Shown piece after piece: positions 43,700 to 55,885 of a stretch of 64,000 nucleotides of DNA. The stretch lies in assembly GCA_020284085.1 (NCBI GenBank), contig JACEVL010000463.1:62001-126000 (forward strand), in the 5' to 3' direction. This DNA comes from Aporrectodea caliginosa (lineage: Eukaryota; Annelida; Clitellata; Crassiclitellata; Lumbricidae). The notes under the pieces were generated by a model. The model made no database searches and had not been told where the DNA came from. It saw only the letters and a list, made by a program, of their open reading frames with translations. Positions within the stretch are counted from its first letter, which is position 1. Each line of letters opens with the position of its first letter. The translations under genes and the position numbers were made by a program.

Positions 43700-44215
43700 A
43701 TGGCAACCACAAGATGTCGATAACGTAACATAACATAACATAACATATAACATCACATAAACATAAACATGACGTAACATAACACAGTTCTGAAATCTGT
43801 AACTGAAACTCAAACTGAAAAGTTCTTAAACTAAAACTGAACAGTTCTGAAAACTGAAACTGAAACTAAACTTGAAATTTGAAAACTGAATTAATATTTC
43901 TGTTTGCTCCTCCCACTACTCACAATATAACATAAACATAACGTGACATAACATAGCGTAACACCAGTGAAAATTTGTAAAGGGCAACTTTAAGAAGAAA
44001 CTCATCAGTAGCTCTCCTAACCAAGCAGGGAGGACACACAATCAAACAAATCAGACTTCAAACACTTGCGCAACAAGGAAGGTGACAGACTGATTGGCTC
44101 ACTTCTGATTTTAAAAGGAAGACTATTCCAGGATACAGGGCCAACAATGAAAAAACCTCTGTGCTAGGTAGTGGACGACCTAGCCTAAGGAACGACAAGG
44201 ATACCATATACAGCT
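43700..44215 (-). mobile_element. CR1/L2-like LINE C-terminus with (TATGT)n tail
   Basis: Minus-strand QRGFFIVGPVSWNSLPFKI-like coding (44170-44030), then GTTGCCCTTTACAAAT and TGTTA-type repeats, which spread to 43720. Confidence 0.65.
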
Positions 44216-44580
44216 CATAGAACGAGAATTCGTGACTTGAGGATTTAATATTCGTAAATATTCGTCAATATTAGGGCATTTTTAATATTCATAAATATTC
44301 CTAAGTATTCGTTGATGACGTCACTTTTTCCGTTTTGTTTACGAACTAATTTAAGACTACTAATTATAATTCAAGGACATGTACAGTGGTTTTGTAACTG
44401 TTCTTGTTCTATTGTCTAGTTTTTGGAACTGAATTGTGTACAATTAATCCCGGATTTTGAAGAATTAAGAATGAAAAGAAATAAAAAAAACCAATATTCG
44501 TTGGCCAGTTACAATATTCGTCAATATTCGTCAATTTCTACAAATCTTAATATTCGTAATATGCGCATACTCGTTCTATG
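44216..44580. mobile_element. hAT MITE with AATATTCGT repeats (365 bp)
   Basis: TIR CATAGAACGAG and complement. TSD ATACAGCT / ATGCAGCT, one difference. AATATTCGT-type words cluster at both ends. Confidence 0.85.
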
Positions 44581-44602
44581 ATGCAGCTGATCGGAGGAAT
44601 AG

Positions 44603-45012
44603 ATGATGCAGAGAGACACAGAGATACTACCTCTCTCTGTGCGCATCCAATTCAAAGTTCTCATTCTCATGCTCAAATCTCAACTGGGTCTTGCTCCAAA
44701 ATATCTTTGTCACCAAATTCTCCGCCCCCTCTCTGTCACGTCAAAGCGTCCTCTCAGATCCTTTGACCGGCTTGACCTTTTTGTTCCCCGTGTTAGGACC
44801 ACAATGGCTCAATCCAGATCCTTTGAGTCCATAGGTCCTGTCTATGGAATCTACTTCCACCTTCTCTACGCTCTACAATACTCTCTGGTAGCATGTCTAC
44901 CTCTTTCTCTCACCTTAAAATCTTCCTTTTTCCTCGGAGTACCTCGCACTGGGAGCGCTTCTGAAAGGCTTATGCTATGAGAAGCGCTTTATAACTGGTC
45001 AAATACAATACA
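44603..45012 (+). mobile_element. CR1/L2-like LINE 3' end, close copy of 2990-3372
   Basis: LPLSVRIQFKVLILMLKSQL through RTTMAQSRSFESIGP, then GAGAAGCGCTTTATAACTGG and (AATAC)n. Very similar to the copy 41 kb away. Confidence 0.85.
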
Positions 45013-45204
45013 ATGCAATACACAAGGCTCTGAGATCATATGTTGAAGTTCCCACTAGGCAATCAAGCATGAGAGTTAGAATCTTAAACTCAATGCGTTG
45101 AGTTATTATTGTACAGATCTGTGAAAAAGTATGTGGACAGCACCGGAAGATCATGTTTTCTACATACACACATACATACATACATACATACATACATACA
45201 TACA

Positions 45205-45567
45205 TACATACATACAGCGAATCCATTATAGGGTCTCCTCCATTGTCTGGCACTGTGTTCTGGGCAGATCACTTGTCTATCTCCGGGAGCTCTTCACTTT
45301 AACCTCGGCATGCTCTGGTCGCCGATCTCTGCGCTCGGCCTCTAGAGGTGACTTCATAGTTCCGCATGCTCGCTCTGCTACTAGACAGCGTCGGGCTTTC
45401 TCGATCGTTGGTCCTTCTTTTTGGAATAGCCTCCCCTCAGACCTTCGTTCTCTCCCGCGAGACCTCTCTGATTCTTTCTATAGACTACTTAAGACCTTCC
45501 TCTTTGACCGGGCCTGGGTCGGGAGCGCCTCTGAGTAGTTATCTTGAAGGGGCGCTATATAAATTCC

Positions 45568-45595
<28 letters not shown>
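45205..45595 (+). mobile_element. CR1/L2-like LINE 3' end with (GATA)n tail
   Basis: QRIHYRVSSIVWHCVLGRSL, RSATRQRRAFSIVGPSFWNS, then GAGCGCCTCTGAGTAG, GGGGCGCTATATAAATTCC and (ATAG)n. Same family as the intron 1 copy. Confidence 0.88.
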
Positions 45596-45597
<2 letters not shown>

Positions 45598-45598
<1 letters not shown>

Positions 45599-45910
45599 CA
45601 TACGTACATATATATATACATATATACATACATACATACATACATACATATATGTATGTATGTATAGGCAGGGCACCATATATGTACATATATGCATACA
45701 TACGTATACATACATACATACATACATACATACATACATACATACATACATACATGCATACATACATACGTACATATATATATATACATACATACATACA
45801 TACATACATACATACATACATACATACATACATGCATACATACATACGTACATATATATATACATATATATATACATACATACATACATACATACATACA
45901 TACATACATA
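45598..45910. repeat. (CATA)n array with two near-identical internal blocks
   Basis: Blocks of CATA repeats ending CATGCATACATACATACGTA then TATATA recur at about 45752 and 45832, so the array has a higher-order period. Confidence 0.92.
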
Positions 45911-45971
45911 CAAGAAAATCGATTTTTTCCTACTATTTATATGCTGTCCACATACTTTTTCACAGTACTGT

Positions 45972-46435
45972 AATTGTAATTGTAATTGTAATTGTAATTG
46001 TAATTGTAATTGTAATTGTAATTGTAATTGTAATTGAACATTTGTATAGCGCCACTCAGAGATTCAGAGGCGGTCCCGACCCAGGACTCTAACAAATAAG
46101 ATAGTCTTCAGGCGTTTCCGAGACAGAGGAAGAGAAAGACTGAGGAGCTCAAGACGCAATTCATGCGGAAGATGGTTCCAACTAGAGGGGCCGATTCTAG
46201 GTAGCCAGTGCTCATATATAGGCGGATATATGGACAAATTGTTGACAGTTGAATGCTCCGATCAGCTGAGCAGATGCATTTAAAACAGACTGTAAATTCG
46301 AGATAATAGAGGTGACTAATCCGAAGAAAATAGCATTGCCAAAGTCGATTCTAGAGGAGACAAAGGCGTTGATGGGTGCAGAGGCAGCTTTGCTTTTGTG
46401 GAGCAAGAGAGTTGACCCTCACTCACAGAAGTGCA
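45972..46435 (-). mobile_element. CR1/L2-like LINE 3' end with (AATTAC)n tail
   Basis: Minus coding FVSSRIDFGNAIFFGLV, VLNASAQLIGAF, then RIGPSSWNHLPHELRLE, a hairpin-type tail CTGAGTGGCGCTATACAAATG and twelve TACAAT units. Confidence 0.82.
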
Positions 46436-46689
46436 GAATAATAAATAAAAATTGGCACTAAATCGTCAATAAAATTTCCTATCGACGTCAGCGGTCTTTG
46501 ATGCCATGATATGATTGATCGGCCTATGGCTGCAACCGATTTGACCTTTAACCTGACCTGAATTGTGACCCGACCCATTACCTGAGTTCATCTTGAAGAT
46601 GCTTCCAGGATGCATTAGAACAGTGGAAGAATGCGAGGCCACTGAAACAACAATAGGCCTAATGCTACGCAGTGTAACGTAACACATGG

Positions 46690-47205
46690 AACTGTAATGA
46701 ACGAACGAACGAATGAACGAACGAACGAATGAACGAACGAACGAACGAATGAATGAATGAATAAATGCGGGAATAAACGAATGAACGAATGAATAAATGA
46801 ATTAATTCATTAGTTAATCAATAAACGAAAGAATGAATGAATGAACGAGAAAATGATTTATTGACGAATGATTGAATCGAGGGCTGATTGATTGATTGTG
46901 AGTGATTGACTGAACGACTGACTGACTACCTGACGCACCGACTGAATAACTGACTGACTTATTCACTTATCCACTCACTCACTCACTCACTCACCCACTC
47001 ACTCACCCACCCAAATCATAAACCGAATGACTGACTGACTGACTGACTGACTGACTGACTGACTGACTGACTGACTGACTGACTGACTGACACTGACTGA
47101 CTGACTGACTCGCTCGCTCGCTCGCTCGCTCGCTCACTCACTCACTCACTCACCCACCCACCCACCCACCCACCCACCCACCCAAATCATAAACCCACTC
47201 ACTCA
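46690..47205. repeat. Mosaic of GAAC/GAAT, ACTG and CACT tetranucleotide repeats
   Basis: Successive tetranucleotide blocks: (GAAC/GAAT), (GACT)n at 47022-47088, (CGCT), (CACT), (CCAC). AAATCATAAAC occurs twice (47012, 47184), pointing to a duplicated block. Confidence 0.92.
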
Positions 47206-47624
47206 TTCACTCACTGACTCACGCTCAGTGTTTTCATTAAAAAATTCACCTGTTACTGAGCAGTTGTCATGGTGACCGATCCACTCGCGTCCGCGGCAGA
47301 AAAGTTGCCATGACGACGTGCCATGGCGACAGCCGACTTCAGCTGTTGATCGATCGGGCGAATATCGAACCCAGACGTTAGGACCAGAATCGAGATCAGG
47401 ACACCCGATCACTAGGCAAAGAAACCACATACAGCGTAATGTAATGTCATAATAATGAACCCTTTACTTACCTATCTCTCTGTATTTATTGTGCGCTACT
47501 AAAAATTACAAAGCATCATCAGTCGATGAGGCTGAAGGACTTGCTCACACAGTAACCGTATCAGCGAAGGAGATTTGACCTTCGCCCACGACCACATTCT
47601 CTTCAGTGTCTTCACCCTACCAAA
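47206..47624. other. Unassigned sequence
   Basis: A 75-codon minus-strand frame (47203-47430) has no recognisable domain. Nothing else seen. Confidence 0.35.
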
Positions 47625-47745
47625 CTCCGCCACTGTTCGCTTTCTGACAGTGCCAGTCCCAAGCCTGGATAAAGGAGGAGGGCGACGCTAATGATCTTTG
47701 TTATCACACAGTGTCGTTATACTGAAACTACTACTACTTCATCCT
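47625..47745 (+). repeat. GCCAGTCCCAAGCCTGG module, ACT-tail type
   Basis: From AACTCCGCCACTGTTCGC through GGAGGAGGGCGACGCTAATG and CAGTGTCGTTATACTGAAACTACTACT. Its first 70 bp are identical to 38581-38650. Confidence 0.8.
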
Positions 47746-47987
47746 ACCAGCCAGGGACGACCGGAACTTCACCCCCCCGGGTTTTACATGTACGTAAGAA
47801 GGCGCACTAACAATAGGATCAATCCGAGTCCTTCATCCCAGCTTAAATTTACCTATAATTTCATTATGAACTTACGGTGTATTCTTTTAACACGCTTACT
47901 TGTGGGCAATAAAAAAACCAGCTAGGAACAGAACTTAATGTTTGTAAACAAGCTGAGGCCATGTCAACTTGTGTTTGAATAAACGAA

Positions 47988-47989
<2 letters not shown>

Positions 47990-48051
<62 letters not shown>

Positions 48052-48070
48052 TTTTTTTTTTTTTTTTTTA
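47990..48070. repeat. (ATT)n and poly(T): 3' tail of the adjacent minus-strand LINE
   Basis: On the minus strand, poly(A) then (AAT)n directly follow the LINE's last coding and UTR sequence. Confidence 0.85.
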
Positions 48071-48087
48071 TGGTTTTTTGGAACGGT

Positions 48088-49480
48088 TTATCCCTCGGCA
48101 AGATCCGGCTGCATAAAAGAACCACGAAAAGCGATCGCGTTAAAGCGTTGTATAGCTACTGACAAACGCTGGAAGAGGTAGCTAGTTTCCTTTAAATCTC
48201 CGGTGGTTAGAGTTATGCGTTTCCCCAGCTCTTTGATGAAGTCCATGCCGGTGGTGTTTATAGGGCCCATGGTTTCGAACGCAACTGGCACGAAAAGGTG
48301 GGTTGACATCAGCTGACTATATTTTGCATTCTTCCTATTGGCCGCCTGCTCCGCCGCCGCGCCCGCCAACGCCGCCGTTGAGTGCAGATATGAGGGTGCT
48401 ACGGTGTCCGTCACTGTGACGTCCCATAGAAGGCTGCGTCCGCCTCGCCAGGGAATAAGCGTTAGACCATCCGGGCGCTTTCCATCCGTTCTTGACATTC
48501 CAGGAGGTTCTTTGATATTAGGGACGCCGGCACGCGAGAGGGCGCGGCTGATGAGGTCGTTCAAGATTGCGTGTCTGGCGAGCCTACCCGGTCCGAGTCC
48601 GCAGGACAGCCCGTGCGATCCATTGGCCGTCACCATCGCCCCGCATGGACAGATGTGCGGTTCACAGGTCGTCGCTCCCAAGCGCAGGCACACCGCGATT
48701 CTTATTGCCTCATCGTCCATCCGCAACCCGCAGGACGACAGCGGCAGCGCGAGCAGCCAGTCACCTGCGTGCGCCGCAGCCACCGCCCCGAGTCTGGCCT
48801 GATGATATGCGTCTTCGCATCCAGCAAAACGTGACATCGCTTCTCTTCGGATGAGGGGACCGTCCCACTGCGACTGTTTCTTCGATCCCTCTCCCTCCGG
48901 TAGCGAGCCTTGACTCTCCTCCTTCCACCTAAGCGCTAGCATCTCCACCACCTCGTCGTTATCTGAGTGACTTGCTCCTAGCATGGAGGACTGGAGCGTG
49001 CGGGTGCCTGCAGCAGACGCCAAAAAGGCAGGTAGTGCAAGCGAGGCAGCCCGTCGAATACCAAGTCCCCGAGCTTGATTGGCAGTGACGCCTGGATCCA
49101 TTGGTTGTCAGTCATGTCGATGTTCAGTATGGATCCTAGACCGTCCCTCAGCAAAGCGTCGTATTTGTCGATCAGTGTGTGGTCCATGCACGGGCAGCAT
49201 CTTAAGGTGTGTAGGAGTTTCTGGGAGCTCATCGAGCTCCTGAGCAAGATGAGAGCGTCGTGTTTTGCGACTTTTGACAGTCTGTCGATTGCGGTTGCTA
49301 ATTCTGCGCACCGAATTTCCAGGCATGAGGTGAGTGCTTCCTCGGTGGACAGAGGGGCGCCAAGTAGGCATGCCGCGTCAGGCTCGAATTTGGAAAATTC
49401 TCGAAAGATTGCCGGAGGCTCTTGTCCTGTTGAGTTGACGATGAGCTCACATTTGGCGTGATTGAGCTGCATGCCCAATA
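48088..49480 (-). pseudogene. LINE RT-thumb and restriction-like endonuclease region (R2/NeSL-type build)
   Basis: Two overlapping minus frames, 49478-48978 and 49101-48088, form one frameshifted polyprotein end. The first carries post-RT sequence (GMQLNHAKCELIV, LGAPLSTEEAL). The second starts LGIRRAASLALPAFLASA, has a Cys/His cluster (CEPHICPCGAMVTANGSHGLSC), then RPDGLTLIPWRGGRSLLWDVTVTDT. The RPD...WDVTV pattern looks like the PD-(D/E)XK endonuclease found after the RT in R2/NeSL-type and related LINEs, which nicks target DNA. The upstream RT is replaced by an (ATT)n array at 49490. Exact clade uncertain. Confidence 0.72.
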
Positions 49481-49487
49481 GTCCGCT

Positions 49488-49690
<203 letters not shown>

Positions 49691-49737
49691 TTCTGTTACA
49701 CCGGTGTCTATTGTGCCAGCCATTAGATGATGGCATA

Positions 49738-49858
49738 CATAATAGAATAGATTAGATTAGAATAGAATGGAATAGAATTGAATAGAATTGAATAGAATAG
49801 AATAGAATAGAATAGAATAGAATAAATATAATTGAATTGAATAGAATACAATAGAATG
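49738..49858. repeat. (GAATA)n microsatellite
   Basis: AATAG/AATGG/AATTG pentamers, about 24 units. Confidence 0.93.
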
Positions 49859-50110
49859 GAGTTCAACGTCCCTGAGAGAAACAAGATGTCGCTAAGCGCT
49901 GGATAATGAGTGATCCCACAACACACCTTTAAAAAGTTTAAGACGATGTCATAATTAACTGCGTTTATGAATGCTTTTTAGATAATTTCGCATATAGTTG
50001 CATGTAGGTACAACGTGACGTTAACGGCCGCAAGATGTCGTAAACTACAATAAATACATTAGAATTTAACGTCCAAATTAGACACCTTTAAAACGTGTCT
50101 TATCGGAGTC
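49859..50110 (+). repeat. Two I-LINE-tail-like modules
   Basis: AACGTCC...AAGATGTCGCTAAGCGCTGG / ACACACCTTTAAAAAG at 49863-49940, and GACGTTAACGGCCGCAAGATG / AGACACCTTTAAAACG at 50018-50100. Confidence 0.65.
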
Positions 50111-50734
50111 ATATATTCAATCACCAACTGTGAAACACATCTTGGAAGATCGCATGTCTTTATCATAATTATTTTCGATTTATTTTGTCACTACTAAGAC
50201 TATGAACCCATTAAGCTTTTGAAATTATACGCGAGCAAACCAATGACGAATTGGAACGAATGATCTGCAACCAAGAAAGTAAACTGATATACAATTAATT
50301 TTTCAATGACGTCAAGCAGCCATAAGATGTCGTTAAACTTCGTGGAATAATAATAAATAGTACCTGTGGTAGTGCAAGTCCCAACCCTCGAGAATGAAGG
50401 AGGGCAACGCTAATCATCTTTATTTTGACATAGTGTCGTTAAGCAGTAGCTAACCAACCAATTACTACTACTCACTGTCTTCTAGATAGGTTAGGCAAGG
50501 TCGACGTCTAAGGCTCTAGCAGCTACAAAGTCGTTAAACACTGGAAACAACCAATCACAATTATTATCATTTGGTATCATACAATCATAAATCAAGCCGC
50601 ACTATGCCATACGAAGGTAAGAACTGTTCAAAATAATTACACACCTGTTTTAAGTGTATTATTCGCCCTATAAGTGACAGAAGAGGAGCGGTTTTTGTGT
50701 ATTAAATTCCGCCGTGTCATATCCGGGTCTTAGT
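50111..50734. repeat. Further dispersed modules in AT-rich DNA
   Basis: Module pieces at 50325 (CATAAGATGTCGTTAAAC), 50365-50462 (GTGCAAGTCCCAACCC, AACC tail), 50505 and 50635-50680 (ACACACCTGTTTTAAG). No gene. Confidence 0.6.
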
Positions 50735-50812
50735 GCCCCCGCCAGTCCCAAACGTAATGGAAGGAGGGTGACGCTAATGATCTTTGTTATCAAACAGCGT
50801 CGTTAAACTGAA

Positions 50813-50890
<78 letters not shown>
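50735..50890 (+). repeat. GCCAGTCCC module ending in (ACT)n
   Basis: GCCAGTCCCAAACG...GTCGTTAAACTGAAACTACT followed by about 26 ACT units. The clearest case of this module running into its tail. Confidence 0.85.
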
Positions 50891-50891
<1 letters not shown>

Positions 50892-50910
50892 GTACAGTAC
50901 TCTGGTAGTA

Positions 50911-51150
50911 TAATAATATTTTCGTTTATTCAGACAATCCGGTTGACAAACCGCAACCGGTTACAGTGTACAATTACGCAGTTGAAACAATTCACAAGAA
51001 CACAAATGACAGAAGACATAAATCTTAACTACTAACAGAGCAGACAGCCTGCAATACGCGGCGCCAATGGCAGCCTACAAAGCATGTCTACCCTACGGGG
51101 CTCGAACTCGGTACCTCTCGCTCTCCGTGCCAGATGTTAACCAAAGCGCT
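50911..51150 (-). mobile_element. tRNA-derived SINE, family 2, - copy
   Basis: Reverse of the 4790 SINE, with the same TTTATTC...GGTTGACAAACCGCAACCGG 3' part and a B box on minus in GAGTTCGAGCCCC. Confidence 0.8.
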
Positions 51151-51611
51151 ATAGTGTCAATCCCAAGCTTAGAAGAAGGAGGAGGATGAAGCTAATCATG
51201 TTTGGTATGACAGTGTCGTTAAGCAGCAATAACCAATAACCTAAGGTTAAACACTGGATAATAAATGTTTCTATAACACGCCTTTAAAAAGGTTTTAAGC
51301 ACTCGTATATTTATCTGCGTTTATTATAATCTTTACGTTTACTCGATTCAACAGGGAGCACTGTGTAGAATCTTTGCTACCGACGTCAACGGCTTTGGAT
51401 GCCATAAGAATTTGTGAAATTGTTGGATCCAAAGGGGACTCAGCAAACACCATTTTGCGTTTGACGATGTTTATTGAAAGAATGGTTATAATAAACTTGA
51501 TGTTTGTGGCCATGGAGACCATATTTGTAGTTAGATAATGAGTAGTTCCAGCCTGAATGCATGTTGAGCTTCATTTTGACATTTTTAAAAAGCGTCTAAT
51601 CGAAGCCTTAA

Positions 51612-52572
51612 CCCTAGGGCTACCAAGCTTTTTTTGTAACACGGACTAGGGGGGGGGTGGTTACCACCCCCTGGATTTCGTGTTTGGTTTTACATATCAT
51701 AACTTGTAATATAGCATTGGATTCAGCATTCATTTCTGCACAGAATGGTATATTTAGTTGTACATTATGTGAATGCACCTCGAAATTACATAGCTTTTAA
51801 CAAAAGGAACCCATTAATTAGCAATATTGTATATTATTGCGTACATTTTGTACTTTTTGGATAAACAAATATAAGATTATGTGTGTTTTGAAACTAATCT
51901 ATGTATAAAAGATACACAAAATCATCCCTACACATGTTTATATAGTATAAATGTACATCCATACATATATATCCATACATATATATCGGTTTACGTTGTA
52001 ATGCTGTATTCAGCCATTTTCACACAGATTACGCGTATTATTATTTATTTTGATCACTTCCGGTATTCAAAAGACAAAGATGTAGGTATGCAAATGAAGC
52101 CCTTCATTCCCTCTAAAGAATGGTATCTTTGTTTCTCTTCCAGGAAGACAAATGAATACGCTACAGACAAAAAACTAAGGGGGGAGTCCTTCCATTCAGC
52201 CATTTTTCACGCATATTACACGTATTATTATTTATTTTGAGCACTTCCGGTTGTCTCAGGTCAACTCAGTGACCATAGCAATGTAGCCCCACATTCCCTC
52301 TATAGAATGGTATAATTTGTGTCTCTTAATATTAAATGACGGATAAGATATAGTCGAAAATCTAGGGGGTGGTATCCACCCCTGGTACCTCGGGTATATT
52401 GGGTATAACTTTTGAACGGTGTGAGATATCATCTCACATTTTACCTCAAAACGTGTGTAAATGAACCCCCTACAGCTACCTAAAAGGTCAATTTTTTATT
52501 CCATACGGAAAAACTTTGAAATGACAAAAACCTAGGGGGGGTGGCAACCACCCCCCCTTGGTAGCCCGAGGG
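51612..52572. mobile_element. Non-autonomous piggyBac-type element (961 bp)
   Basis: TTAA on both sides (51608-51611, 52573-52576). Termini are CCCT(A/C)GGGCTACCAAG, inverted. Next to each end lie runs of G then CACC. Inside is an imperfect duplication about 185 bp apart (ATTCAGCCATTTT...CACTTCCGGT at 52009 and 52195). No transposase. Confidence 0.85.
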
Positions 52573-52576
52573 TTAA

Positions 52577-53220
52577 TGATGAAAAATTGCAATTAATCAA
52601 CCATTTCAGAACTTGGCTGCATTAAATAAGCTATAGCTTTACGTTAACGGCCGCAACAGGTCGTAAAACTATGATAAATACTAGTAAAAATTCTTTGTTA
52701 AAATTAGACATCTTTCAAGCGCATTCATTCAAAGCTATATATTCAGTATAAATTAAATATTATTCAATGTCATGTTATGTGATGAATGGCAGAAAGCAAG
52801 TATTATAGTGATCACAATGGTCAACATTATAAGTATATTTGTCCAGTATCATGGACACAAACATCAAATTTCTTGATATTAGTTTATAGAAAGAAGGAAG
52901 TTCAAATTTCAAAAGTAAGATTACGAAAAGTAAATCTTAATGAAAAATGGTCTTTGTAATATATGTAAAGTCAGAGAAAGCCTATATAAATAATTTCTAA
53001 CTTGCTAAAATGACAATGTCTGTAACATATTAAGAGCTAAATGTGTTTTAAATGAGCTCTAGATAAGTAAGGTAAGGTCGACATCAGAGGCTTTGGCAGC
53101 TATTATAGGCCTAAGACGTCGTCGAACGTTGATAACTATTATAATAATGCTCCAATTTAGACACCTCCAAATAGCTAGCAACCATTATATATTTGACATT
53201 AATTTGTGAATTGTAATATA
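52577..53220. other. AT-rich, with I-LINE-tail-like modules
   Basis: Modules at 52640-52710 (TTAACGGCCGCAACAGGTCG / TAGACATCTTTCAAGC) and 53075-53190. No gene. Confidence 0.5.
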
Positions 53221-53221
53221 G

Positions 53222-54027
53222 CAATTGAATTGGTTTGTTTATGGTGAGAAATGTATGGTTTTCTAATTTGAATGTGTTTTTTTATTGGATAGAACTGATG
53301 CTTAACAATGTTTTTAATATTCTTGGTCTTTAGTTATTACTTAAAACTAGTTTGAAAATGTTTATGTATAGGATTCATTTTGAGTTAATTGTAATTGATA
53401 AAATCAACATTTAATAATATTGATGCTTTGATTGTCATGTTGATATTGATTATTGAATCTGTTTGTACTATTCTTGATGGACTAAGAATATTGAACATTG
53501 ATTGATTGTAAATGTAAAATTGATAGCTTGATGTTAATTTAGAGAGATAGATGTGATGCTCTGCAAATATTGTAATTAGGAATAAGAATTAAGTTAGATT
53601 AAAATTGAGGAGAAAACAGTTATTAATAGAGCCTATATGGTCGCCAAAAAAATTAATGAAAAGCCTGTACGGCTAGAAGATTAATTTTGTTTCTTTTTAA
53701 TATCAAAAAAGAAGGAAAAAAAGGAGAAAAAAAAGAACAACCACCTGTCAAATTTCATCGTTGCAACTTCCTGTCAGAAAAGAAGCAAAGATAAGAAAAG
53801 AGAAAGAATTCTGATGAAAAACATTATTCGAAAATGAACTTAAATACGTCAAAAACTTTAAAGTCGTCAATATCCTGTCAGAAATAGAATCCAAGACGGA
53901 AAAAAGATAAAGAAAACTGATGAAAACACTACACGAAAATGAACTGAAATGCATCAAAAACTTTAAAGACGTCAACGGCCTTTGTTGCTAAAAGATGTCA
54001 TTAAACATTGGATAAATAAATAAATAA
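53222..54027 (+). mobile_element. I-like LINE 3' UTR copy, 5' truncated
   Basis: Inverted, almost identical copy of 5300-6098, ending TGGATAAATAAATAAATAAT. The 63-76 residue frames in it are not genes. Confidence 0.85.
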
Positions 54028-54129
54028 TTGTAATCGTAATATCTTGTTTCAACGATCATTTACGTTCAGTGAGGTTGACGTTAACTGTCATAGTAGCCAT
54101 AACATGCCGTTAATTATATGTAGTTTCTG

Positions 54130-54495
54130 TTTAACAACGCTCCCTGCCTCGCAACGCATCTCCGATGGTGGTGCACCATCCTACCTGTACGACCTCTGTC
54201 GCCCGGTATCTGATATAGCCTCCCGTCGAATTCTATGTTCTTCGGCTAAGGGAAGCTCCTGGTCCCTCGGGCCCACCTCTTCGGCCAGACTGCGTCGAGT
54301 CTTCATTGTTAGGCCCTCCAATAGGAATGGGCTCCCTCTCATACTACACTTACTGCCCCTGAGCAATCTGCCTGCTTTTTTAAAACCAACTTCGCAAGTC
54401 CTTTCTGTGTATCCGTGGCTGGGGTGGGTGCAACTCTGAGTAGGCTTCTTGAGGGGGCGCTAAGCAAATTTCCGGAATGAATGAATGTATGCATG
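54130..54495 (+). mobile_element. CR1/L2-like LINE 3' end with (GAAT)n tail
   Basis: GGAPSYLYDLCRPVSDIASR through RRVFIVRPSNRNGLPLIL, then CTCTGAGTAG...GGGGCGCTAAGCAAAT and GAATGAATG. Confidence 0.8.
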
Positions 54496-55350
54496 ACGCT
54501 ATGTTTTAACAAAGATGATTAACATCGGAATTCTAGGAGTGCGTTTGAAAACGCCATCTGTATAGAACAATTATAGGGCAGAATAGAAGTTACAGAACAC
54601 AGTAGAACTGACAAGAACAGATTTGAACAGACTAAGTAAGTGAGTAAGTATGTTCTTTAATGTAAACAGCTGCCAAACAGCGCTCTGGTGAACAAGCATC
54701 AGCAATATAAGTTCACATAAAGATCAAAATCTATCTAACTAACCAGAATAATGGAGAGATAATACATCAAAATAGAACGGGGTACGTTTGGAGGGGCATC
54801 TGAATTGCCTGCCCCATCCCTTCGCCCACCCTCCCAATCCACCCATCAGTCCCCCACGTACTACGTCTGTCATCCTATTCACCCTCACGACGCTCGAAGT
54901 ACGTGCCGTATCTAGCAGGGCGTATATCGTTGTCAAGTGCGCCGGAAATTGGCATCGATTGGAATGCAAAGGGAAAGAGGGAAGAAAGCGAGCGAAGACA
55001 GAGAGGGAACAAAAAGAGGGAAGATGGAGAGGGAAGGAAGAGAATTGAATGAAGAGGGAAAGATGACAAGACTAAGAGGGAAGCGTCGGCGAATTCTCAA
55101 GATAAGAGGCAAACTGTCTTTGATTTTTTGATTAGATATTAATTAAAGAGAAAGCACCGCAGCGTTGTCGATTTTGCTTTGATAGCTATAGTTACCAAAA
55201 TATCGGTGAATTCAGATGCATATTGATGTAGGCCTATGATCAATTCAACGATGAATTTAGCCAATTTTTATGTATATTGTACGCTTATTAGATAAACAAT
55301 TTTAATGTAAACTGTATATACTTAGACAAGCATTTTAACTGTGTATTGTT
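54496..55350. other. Mostly unassigned; LINE/SINE 3' end at 54630-54690; GA-rich stretch 54960-55085
   Basis: TAAGTAAGTGAGTAAGTATG...AAACAGCGCTCTGG looks like a reversed LINE tail. The purine-rich stretch gives Arg/Glu/Lys frames of compositional origin. Confidence 0.45.
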
Positions 55351-55354
55351 TATC

Positions 55355-55885
<531 letters not shown>

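Larger units (their letters stand above)
45114..45970. mobile_element. Tc1-like TIR pair enclosing a LINE fragment and microsatellites
   Basis: Left end CAG(ATC)TGTGAAAAAGTATG and right end the complement of CAGTACTGTGAAAAAGTATG; 28 bp nearly match, with TA on both sides. The inside is mostly (CATA)n and a CR1/L2-like LINE end, so the original interior was replaced or invaded. Confidence 0.65.

Noticed and set aside
45478..45973. MYVC/HTYI open frames of up to 146 codons
   Set aside because: (CATA)n has no stop in several frames, so long frames arise by composition alone. The same holds at 55288-56036, 56403-56947 and 15023-15464.
46212..46406. Independent small gene
   Set aside because: It is the C-terminal coding of a minus-strand CR1/L2-like LINE.
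48338..48854. Three + strand frames of 87-154 codons
   Set aside because: Shadows of the GC-rich minus-strand LINE ORF.
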